DNA of 64,000 nt from Archangium gephyra (GTDB taxonomy: Bacteria > Myxococcota > Myxococcia > Myxococcales > Myxococcaceae), in NCBI GenBank assembly GCA_003243425.1, contig QFQP01000008.1, positions 1 through 64,000 on the forward strand. The letters run 5' to 3'. A program made the translations under genes and the position numbers. The notes below the pieces were generated by a model. That model was given only the letters and a program-made list of their open reading frames with translations. It was not told where the DNA came from and did no database searches. Each line of letters starts with the position of its first letter. Within the stretch, counting starts at the first letter, position 1. This document shows, one piece after another, positions 58,300 through 64,000 of this stretch.

Positions 58300-59484
58300 T
58301 CAGTTCGGAAACCGCGAGATGGTGGCGTTGGGCATGTCGTTGTCGGTGTCGAGCAACAGCCGCTCGTTGTAGCGCTCGAGCTGCGCCTGGAAGCTCGCGG
58401 GCTGCGGGTCGCTGCGGGAACCGGTGAACAGCGTGTAGTCGCCGTTCGAAGGGTCGGTGTTGTAGATGAACCCGGTTCCGTCAGCGCGGCGGCCGATGCT
58501 CACGAAGTGATCGCTCACGTCTGAGTCGATGCTGCCGCCGACCCGAATGGTCACCGTCTCGCCGGGCCGCAGTTGCGCGAAGAGGTACTGCACGCGTGCG
58601 GAGGCATCGAGCTGAACCTGCCGCGTGGTCGCGCCGCCGAGGGTCGCCAGGCCGTTGATCTCCGCGTCGTCGAAGCCGGAGCGATCCGCGCCCGCCTGAC
58701 GCCCACCGACGTCGAGCGAGTAGTACTGCCGCGCCGCGTCGCCCGGGTGCTGCGGGTCGTCGACGAGGCCGATGGTCACGTTCTGGCCCGTGGCGGTGGC
58801 GAGCAGCTGCTGCGCGCGGGTGGCGTGCTGCGGCAACCAACCCTGCGGGCTCTGCAGTTGCGTGAGCAGCCCCTGCAGTTCCGTACGCGCCGCGCCGCGC
58901 GGCATCGACGAAATGGTGCGCGTCATCAACGCCTCCACGTCACCGCGCGCGTTCCCCGCGCGGTACAGCAGATCCTGCGCGCGCGAGAGTTGTTCGAACG
59001 TCGCGGTGCCGTTGCGAATGCTGGTGGCGATGCCACGCAGCTCGGTCTGTTGCGCCGCGGGCAGGCGTGAAGCGGCCGCACCATCGGCGACCCGGTCGAG
59101 GAAGTTCGCTGCCGCGGTCGGCCCCTGCATGATCGCGCTGCCGAGCAACGACGACGGCCCGCACCGCCACGCGCTGTTGCCAGGCTCGCCACGCGCGGGG
59201 TTCTGGGTGAGGTGGCCGACGATCTGCTCGGGGTTGTTCCACGCCTCGCCGGAGATGCGCCCCGAGCTGCTGCGCAACGTGCCGCTGGTGCCATTGAGCC
59301 CGCGGCCCGAATCACGTGGTGCGACGCCATGACCGAGCGCGACGCCCCGCGGCTGGCTGGGCTCGAAGTCGTCGGTGGCGCGACGCGCCGGGCGCTCGAT
59401 TTCCTGCGTCGGGCGCTTCAGTTCCGATGACGTGACCGGCTTGAGCTGCGGCTGCGACGGCGACCCGAGACCTTTGATGCTCAT
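58300..59484 (-). CDS. C39-peptidase-like orphan protein
   Basis: 394 residues from ATG 59484. Residues 1-80 are Pro/Ser/Arg/Gln-rich and probably disordered, with no signal peptide. The rest resembles a papain-like C39 fold: C108 in WRCGPSSLLG, H326 in DHFVSIG and N342-x-D344 in IYNTDPSNGD, the expected order of Cys, His and Asp/Asn. A helical insert (about 130-230) and a beta segment lie between. It may be a protease, amidase or toxin-like effector; all of that is inference. No family name is clear. Confidence 0.5.
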   Translation of the reverse strand: MSIKGLGSPSQPQLKPVTSSELKRPTQEIERPARRATDDFEPSQPRGVALGHGVAPRDSGRGLNGTSGTLRSSSGRISGEAWNNPEQIVGHLTQNPARGEPGNSAWRCGPSSLLGSAIMQGPTAAANFLDRVADGAAASRLPAAQQTELRGIATSIRNGTATFEQLSRAQDLLYRAGNARGDVEALMTRTISSMPRGAARTELQGLLTQLQSPQGWLPQHATRAQQLLATATGQNVTIGLVDDPQHPGDAARQYYSLDVGGRQAGADRSGFDDAEINGLATLGGATTRQVQLDASARVQYLFAQLRPGETVTIRVGGSIDSDVSDHFVSIGRRADGTGFIYNTDPSNGDYTLFTGSRSDPQPASFQAQLERYNERLLLDTDNDMPNATISRFPN

Positions 59485-59551
59485 GATGTGACCCCCCCAG
59501 CGAGTTGAACTGCGGCACGGACAGTACCGCCGTCGCCGCAAAGTTCTTTCG

Positions 59552-60658
59552 TCACATCAGCGTGGCGATGTCGCTCGCTTCTCCTTCTTCGATGCGCACC
59601 CGCGGCACCGCGAGTTGCAGTTGTTCGGCCGCGGCGATCGCCTCCATTTTCATGATGTTGGCGATGCTGGTGTCTTCGTTGACCGTGAGGAGCTCGAGCA
59701 CGCGCTCGATGGTCGAGCGGCCCGACGCGCAGACGATCGGCCCGTCTTCACGAAAGTCGATGGTGTCCTGCAACTGCAGATCGCTCGCGAGCCGCGCTTC
59801 GATGGTGGGCCCCAGCAGGTCGCTCGCGGTGTGAAGCAGGCGTCGCAGCACGTGCGTCCACGCCTGCAGTGAATCGGTCGACTCGTCGATGAGGTCCATG
59901 CCGACCGGCAGGTTCGCCATGCGCTCGAGGTACTCGTGCATGACGTCGCCGCGCAGAATCCGCCCGTGCTGCGGCGCGATGCACTCGACCGCGGGAGTCA
60001 GCGCGCGAATGGTGTCGACGGCCCGCTTCAGGGCCTGACGCGTCGGCATGTACAGCTGATGAAACGCGCGAATGCCGGGCCACTCTTCACCGCGCGCGTC
60101 GAGCTCGAGCTCGCACTCGGCAGTGAGCCCGCCGAAGAGATCTCCAGAGAACAGCACGCGCGTCTGTGGGTCGTAGAGCGCGAGCGCGCCGCGGAAATGA
60201 CAGAAGGGCGTCGGCACCAGGTGCAGCTCGTGGCCCGTGGGCAGCGGCAGCACACCGCGGTAGCGCTCGGCAGACACGAAGCGATCTCGCGGCAGCCCGA
60301 AGTGGCAGATGAGCCGCCACGTGTCTTCACTCGCGAACACGTGCGCTCTGGGTGCGTAGCGGGACAGCAGCATCGGCGCCGAGCTGCCGACGTCGGGGTC
60401 TTGATGGTTGATGTGAATGAGGGAGAGCCGGTCGAGCCCGCCGAGCACCTTCGCGGTCTTCGCGGCGACGACCGAGAAGTCGACGTGGCTGCCGGGGTCG
60501 ATGAGCACGTTGAACTGCGTGCGCGGTGAGTACTCGGTGTTCTCGAACACGCGCAGGTAGCTGTTGGAGTGGAAGATGCTCCTGGGGTCCCGTTTGCCGA
60601 CCCAGAAGGTCCCGGGAGCGATCTCTACGGGCGCGGAGACGTCGTACTGCAGCTGCAT
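59552..60658 (-). CDS. ODP-type metallo-beta-lactamase-fold protein
   Basis: 368 residues. N-terminal MBL domain (about 10-240) whose metal motif is H82-x-N-H85-Q-D87-P-D89, then H155 in CHFRG, D in SGDLFGG and H in APQHGRILRG; this is the oxygen-binding diiron protein (ODP) pattern related to flavodiiron proteins, with no flavodoxin domain. The C-terminal 130 residues are helical. ODP relatives sense oxygen in chemotaxis or signalling; a sensor role here is inference. 67 bp before the C39-like gene. Confidence 0.78.
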   Translation of the reverse strand: MQLQYDVSAPVEIAPGTFWVGKRDPRSIFHSNSYLRVFENTEYSPRTQFNVLIDPGSHVDFSVVAAKTAKVLGGLDRLSLIHINHQDPDVGSSAPMLLSRYAPRAHVFASEDTWRLICHFGLPRDRFVSAERYRGVLPLPTGHELHLVPTPFCHFRGALALYDPQTRVLFSGDLFGGLTAECELELDARGEEWPGIRAFHQLYMPTRQALKRAVDTIRALTPAVECIAPQHGRILRGDVMHEYLERMANLPVGMDLIDESTDSLQAWTHVLRRLLHTASDLLGPTIEARLASDLQLQDTIDFREDGPIVCASGRSTIERVLELLTVNEDTSIANIMKMEAIAAAEQLQLAVPRVRIEEGEASDIATLM

Positions 60659-60849
60659 GGGCGCGACGCGATTCAGTCGCGATGCCGAAGCACGCTCCGA
60701 GCGACGTGTCGGCGCTGCGCACGCAAAGTTCGACGTGCTGAGGGCCCGAAGCGCAGGCGGTGCGTCACGGCGCGACGTCTTTCAAGGCCGCTCGATCACC
60801 CGCACGTTCTCACCGCGGGAGCCGCGCTTGAACGCCGCGCCGCACCAGA

Positions 60850-61926
60850 TCACTCGAAGGCCAGCGCGCGCTCGAAGTCAGACGGGTTCGACGCAGCTTC
60901 CTTCGCGACTTCCACCGTGATCTGCCCCGCGCGCAGCAGCTGCACCAGGTGCTGGTCGAAGCTCTGCGTGCCGAGAATGTCGTGGCTGCGCTCGAGAAAG
61001 TCTTTGATCTCGTGGGTGCGATCGGGGTCCTTGATGAACTCGGTGACCGAGAGGTTCGAGACCATGATCTCGGCCGCCACCACGCGACCCTTGCCCGACG
61101 CGTGCGGCAACAAGCGCTGCGAGATCGACCCGCGCAGGTTTTCGGCCAGGCGCATGCGCACCCCTGCCTGCGCCTCGGGCGGGAACACGCCGATGATGCG
61201 GTTGATGGTGCGATACGCGTCTTGCGTGTGCACCGTCGACAACACGAGGTGACCGGTCTCGGCGGCCTTGATCGCGATCTCGATGGTCTCCGCGTCGCGC
61301 ATTTCGCCGACCAGAATCACGTCGGGGTCCTGGCGCATCGCCGCGCGCAGGGCCTTGCCGAAGTCGGGCGTGTCGGGGCCGATCTCGCGCTGCATCACGC
61401 GCGAGAACTTGTCTTCGTGCACGAACTCAATGGGGTCTTCGATGGTGACGATGTGCTTGCGGTAGTGCGCGTTGATGTAATTCACCATGGCCGCGAGCGT
61501 GCTCGACTTGCCTGACCCGGTGACGCCGGTGACGAGAATGAGCCCACGATCTTCCTGGCTCATCTTCTCGAGCGTCTTGGGCAGCCCCAGCTTCTGGAAG
61601 TCGGGAATCTGCAGGGGGATCGATCGCAGGATCGCGCCGAGGTGACCCTTGTTCCGGTAGATGTTCGCGCGGAACCGGCCGACGCCCTCGAGCGGGTAGC
61701 TGGTGTCCCAGTCCTGCAGATCGTCGATGGCGCCTTTGTAGCGGCTGCTCGAGAGCAGGTGCCTCGCGATGCGCGCGGTGTCTTCTGGCTGCAGCGCCGG
61801 CACCTTCACCGGCAACAGCTGGCCGTTGACGCGCAGGGCAGGGGCCGAGCCCACCTTGAAGTGCACGTCAGACGCCCCGTTCTTCACCGCCGCCGCCAGG
61901 AATTGATTGAACGTCGCGAGTTCCAC
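60850..61926 (-). CDS. pilT: Type IV pilus retraction ATPase PilT
   Basis: 358 residues. N-terminal PAS-like domain, Walker A GVTGSGKS (134-141), Asp box, Walker B DVILVGEMRD, and the C-terminal AIRNLIRE-like region here TFDQHLVQLLRAGQI. Required for pilus retraction and twitching (social gliding in myxobacteria). Follows the cyclic-nucleotide-binding gene by 18 bp on the same strand. Confidence 0.96.
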   Translation of the reverse strand: MELATFNQFLAAAVKNGASDVHFKVGSAPALRVNGQLLPVKVPALQPEDTARIARHLLSSSRYKGAIDDLQDWDTSYPLEGVGRFRANIYRNKGHLGAILRSIPLQIPDFQKLGLPKTLEKMSQEDRGLILVTGVTGSGKSSTLAAMVNYINAHYRKHIVTIEDPIEFVHEDKFSRVMQREIGPDTPDFGKALRAAMRQDPDVILVGEMRDAETIEIAIKAAETGHLVLSTVHTQDAYRTINRIIGVFPPEAQAGVRMRLAENLRGSISQRLLPHASGKGRVVAAEIMVSNLSVTEFIKDPDRTHEIKDFLERSHDILGTQSFDQHLVQLLRAGQITVEVAKEAASNPSDFERALAFE

Positions 61927-61944
61927 GTTGCTCTTCCCCCGAGA

Positions 61945-62445
61945 TCAGCGAACGAAAGCCTGCGTGCGAGACAGCTGCGCGCTGGTGCGGCGCAGCCGCT
62001 CGGCCATGGTGCGAATGAACGAGCGGTAGACCTTCACCGCCAGCTTGTCGTCCTGCGCGAGCATCGCTTCGAACTCGGCGCGCGGCATCTTGAGCAGGCG
62101 TGACGGCACGGCGGTGGTCACCCGCGCGCTGGTGAGCACGTCATCGATGAGCGACATTTCGCCGAACAATTCGCCTTCGCGCAGCCGGCCGATCTCCTCG
62201 TGCTTCTCGTGGCGCCCGTCGCCGTCGGCGTCGCGCGAGACGATCACCTCGCCCTTGCCGATGACGTACAGCGCGTCACCGAGCGCGTTCTGCTCGATCA
62301 CCACGGTGCCTTCGGGCACGTCGAGGTACTGAATCAGACTCCCGAGGCGCGTCGTCTCGTCGAAGGTGAGCTTCTGAAAGAGGTGAAGCTTCTGCAGCAG
62401 CTCCACACCCTCGAATTCTCCAAAACCCGTCAGTTCGAGTTCCAC
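61945..62445 (-). CDS. Cyclic-nucleotide-binding domain protein
   Basis: 166 residues from GTG 62445. One cNMP domain: VVIEQNALGDALYVIGKGEVIV, then the phosphate-binding cassette GELFGEMSLID, with SARVTTAVPSRLLKM. No DNA-binding domain is attached, so it acts as a small sensor or adaptor. The upstream gene of pilT (18-bp gap), which suggests control of pilus retraction by cyclic nucleotides. Divergent from the PilZ gene across 42 bp. Confidence 0.88.
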   Translation of the reverse strand: MELELTGFGEFEGVELLQKLHLFQKLTFDETTRLGSLIQYLDVPEGTVVIEQNALGDALYVIGKGEVIVSRDADGDGRHEKHEEIGRLREGELFGEMSLIDDVLTSARVTTAVPSRLLKMPRAEFEAMLAQDDKLAVKVYRSFIRTMAERLRRTSAQLSRTQAFVR

Positions 62446-62487
62446 GGCGCGAAACCTTATGCGAACTCCTTCCGATACTCTGCGACT

Positions 62488-62826
62488 GTGAGCGACGGTA
62501 GTGAGCGGCGGAGCGACGCGCGGTACGTGGCCCATTTCGACGTGCGGTTCACGCGAGCCAGTGACGCCGCGCGGGCCTTCGGGGCCTTCTCGATCAACTT
62601 CAGCCCCGGCGGGCTCTGCGTTCGCAGCCCCAATGCGTACACGGTGGGCGAGACACTCACCCTGAGCCTCACCATCGAAGGCGAGACGTTCGAACTTCAG
62701 GGCATGGTGGCGTGGGTGCGCGGAGAAGCGGTGGGCATCCGCTTCGTGAACGTGAAGCCGGCGATTCGTGTGCGGCTCGAAGGCGTGGCGCAGCTGCTGT
62801 CGACGAAGTTGCCGCCGGTTACTTGA
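62488..62826 (+). CDS. PilZ domain protein (c-di-GMP receptor type)
   Basis: 112 residues from GTG 62488. R-x-x-x-R in RSDAR (residues 7-11) and N-x-S-x-G-G in NFSPGG are both present, so c-di-GMP binding is likely. Ends with a 8-bp overlap with the convergent GNAT gene. Its divergence from the cNMP-pilT pair places two second-messenger receptors beside the retraction motor. Confidence 0.9.
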   Translation: MSDGSERRSDARYVAHFDVRFTRASDAARAFGAFSINFSPGGLCVRSPNAYTVGETLTLSLTIEGETFELQGMVAWVRGEAVGIRFVNVKPAIRVRLEGVAQLLSTKLPPVT

Positions 62827-63265
62827 GGCGGAACACGCCGACGTCGCACGCGTCGAAGCCGCAGGCCTTGAAGAACGCCTGGAGCTCCGGCGTGAGCGGA
62901 CCGTAGGTCTGCAGCTCGAGACGTTTGACCGACAGCACCTTCGCGCGTTCGACGACCTTCTTGAGCAGCTCGCGGCCGACGCCCTTGCGGCGCCAGGCGG
63001 TGGCGACGTTCAACTCGTCGATGGTGGCCGCGCGCCCACCGGTCTTGAGCACCGGGCGATGCGAGAGCGTGGCGAAGCCGATGGGGCGATCGAGCTGGTC
63101 GGCGGCGACGACGATCTCCATCTCGGGGTGACTGATGATCCACGTCACCGTGTTCGGGTCGCTCTGCACGCCGATCTGCGCGAGCAACGCGACGATGGGC
63201 GCAGCGTCACCGCGCCGAGCGGGGCGCACCTTGAACGAACCCGGTCCTTGTGGAACTGGAGTCAT
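62819..63265 (-). CDS. GNAT-family N-acetyltransferase
   Basis: 148 residues from ATG 63265 (GTG 63277 would add four). VRPARRGDAAPIVALL start, and the acetyl-CoA site VATAWRRKGVGRELLKKVVERAK with the R/Q-x-x-G-x-G/A signature. ELQTYGPLTPELQAFFKACGF completes the fold. Substrate unknown. Convergent with the PilZ gene. Confidence 0.9.
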   Translation of the reverse strand: MTPVPQGPGSFKVRPARRGDAAPIVALLAQIGVQSDPNTVTWIISHPEMEIVVAADQLDRPIGFATLSHRPVLKTGGRAATIDELNVATAWRRKGVGRELLKKVVERAKVLSVKRLELQTYGPLTPELQAFFKACGFDACDVGVFRLK

Positions 63266-63329
63266 CGCCACGGACACGACTCTAGGCCCGTTCGCGCCGG
63301 GCTCAAGAAAGCGGGCACGCTACGGCCTG

Positions 63330-64000
63330 CTACACATCGACCAGGAACACCTCGACGGCGAGATCGAGCAGCTCGCGCGAGAGCGCCGGCGGCTGGCCCT
63401 TGTAGCGCGCAGCGTCTTTCACCAGCTGCACCAGATCGCGCGGGTGACAGCTGCGCAACGACAGGTTTCGCGGCTTGTAGGTGTGCTCGAGCAGGTAGTT
63501 CACGGCCTGTTCGACGTACGGGATGCCGCTGGCCTCGCACACGCGCTTGAAGATGGTGCGGTACTGCTTCTCGTCGGGGTTGCCGACCTCGATCTTGTAT
63601 TTGATGCGGCGGAGGAAGGCCTCGTCGACCAGCTCCTTCGGATCGAGGTTGGTCGAGAAGACGATCAGCTGATCGAACGGAATCTCGAACTTCTTGCCGG
63701 TGTGCAGCGTCAGGAAGTCGACGCGCTTCTCGAGCGGCACGATCCACCGGTTCAACAGGTCGGTGGGGTGCACCTTCTGCCGGCCGAAGTCGTCGATGAG
63801 CAACATGCCGCCGTTGGCCTTCACCTGAAACGGCGCTTCGTAGAACCGCGCGGTGTCGGAATAGATGAGATCGAGCGTCTCCAGCGTGAGCTCGCCGCCG
63901 ACGATCACCGCCGGCCGGCGACAGAGCTGCCACCGGTTGTCCATCTCGAAGGTCGCTCTGCGGCCCTGCGCATCGCGCCCGAGCTCCAGCGGCACGGGGT
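63330..64000 (-). CDS. AAA+ ATPase, C-terminal part (runs off the window)
   Basis: At least 221 residues on the minus strand, open to the window edge; the N-terminus with Walker A is outside. Walker B GGMLLIDDFGR, sensor-1 VFSTN, an arginine finger region DEAFLRRIKYKIEV and a helical lid with NLSLRSCHPRDLVQLV are visible. It resembles myxobacterial MoxR-like/AAA ATPases, often near PilZ or secretion genes. Ends 63330; 64-bp gap to the GNAT gene. Confidence 0.85.
   Translation of the reverse strand, partial: PVPLELGRDAQGRRATFEMDNRWQLCRRPAVIVGGELTLETLDLIYSDTARFYEAPFQVKANGGMLLIDDFGRQKVHPTDLLNRWIVPLEKRVDFLTLHTGKKFEIPFDQLIVFSTNLDPKELVDEAFLRRIKYKIEVGNPDEKQYRTIFKRVCEASGIPYVEQAVNYLLEHTYKPRNLSLRSCHPRDLVQLVKDAARYKGQPPALSRELLDLAVEVFLVDV

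Noticed and set aside
58300..60658. A new toxin or defence island around the C39-like gene
   Set aside because: Neighbours are fhs and an ODP-like protein; no immunity protein, secretion signal or mobile marker was seen.

Overview
The window is high-GC, densely packed bacterial chromosome that most resembles Myxococcota (myxobacteria). The clues are a secreted matrixin protease with a MYXO-CTERM-like tail, a TIGR02996-type repeat-companion protein, PilZ proteins of the myxobacterial type, several small lipoproteins, an RpoH-family sigma factor, type IV pilus ATPases, and the gene order rpmF-fabH-fabD-fabG-acpP-fabF-rpiB-glyA-nrdR-ribD. It is a core housekeeping region with one intact insertion sequence. 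I saw no prophage, CRISPR array, plasmid module or tRNA.

Layout. (1) 1-67: the 3' end of a 5S rRNA gene and its terminator, so an rRNA operon ends here. (2) 0.1-6.8 kb: single genes for a thioredoxin-fold 2Fe-2S ferredoxin, a Bax-inhibitor-1 membrane protein, an orphan ATP-grasp enzyme, a Rieske protein and a secretin-N-domain-like protein. (3) 6.8-9.3 kb: a tightly coupled pterin operon (PTR1/FolM-like reductase, FolB fused to a cupin, QueD-type synthase, FolE), followed by a decayed gene for a Cys-rich secreted protein. (4) 9.8-13.2 kb: glycolate/lactate oxidase-like protein, sigma factor, TPR-like protein, tatA. (5) 13.3-20.7 kb: a phosphate and polyphosphate block with divergent ppk and ppx, then two PhoB-like regulators, a phosphoesterase and a PhoR-like kinase. 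(6) 20.8-36 kb: PilZ protein, lipoproteins, yceD-rpmF, the fatty-acid-synthesis cluster, a run of start/stop-overlapping lipoprotein genes around rpiB, a porin, a complete 1194-bp IS5-family element, then glyA-nrdR-ribD. (7) 35.7-48.4 kb: mgtE, trxA, a HemD-like protein, a protease/secretion-ATPase/TPR-lipoprotein operon, a WYL regulator with a clear palindromic operator, and assorted enzymes. (8) 48.3-55.8 kb: a partial complex I operon (nuoC-D-G-H-I) ending in an AmpG-like permease. (9) 55.8-64 kb: fhs, an uncharacterised C39-peptidase-like protein, an ODP-type metallo-beta-lactamase-fold protein, pilT with a cyclic-nucleotide-binding protein, a PilZ protein, a GNAT enzyme and the C-terminal part of an AAA+ ATPase running off the end.

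How the genes work together. Fatty-acid initiation and elongation are encoded as one unit. One-carbon and pterin metabolism are represented by the pterin operon, glyA and fhs. The ppk/ppx/PhoBR block couples polyphosphate turnover to phosphate sensing. Motility and secretion are represented by PilT, a PilB/GspE-type ATPase and TatA, with c-di-GMP (PilZ) and cyclic-nucleotide sensors nearby.

The most unusual things seen are the FolB-cupin fusion, a NuoG that keeps three of the four N7 cluster cysteines with a serine at the fourth position, a His-rich tail on NuoH, the IS5 element inserted 15 bp upstream of a porin start codon, the two adjacent palindromes in front of the first phoB-like gene, and the C39-like orphan. 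I did not find a clear, complete new defence or secretion system.
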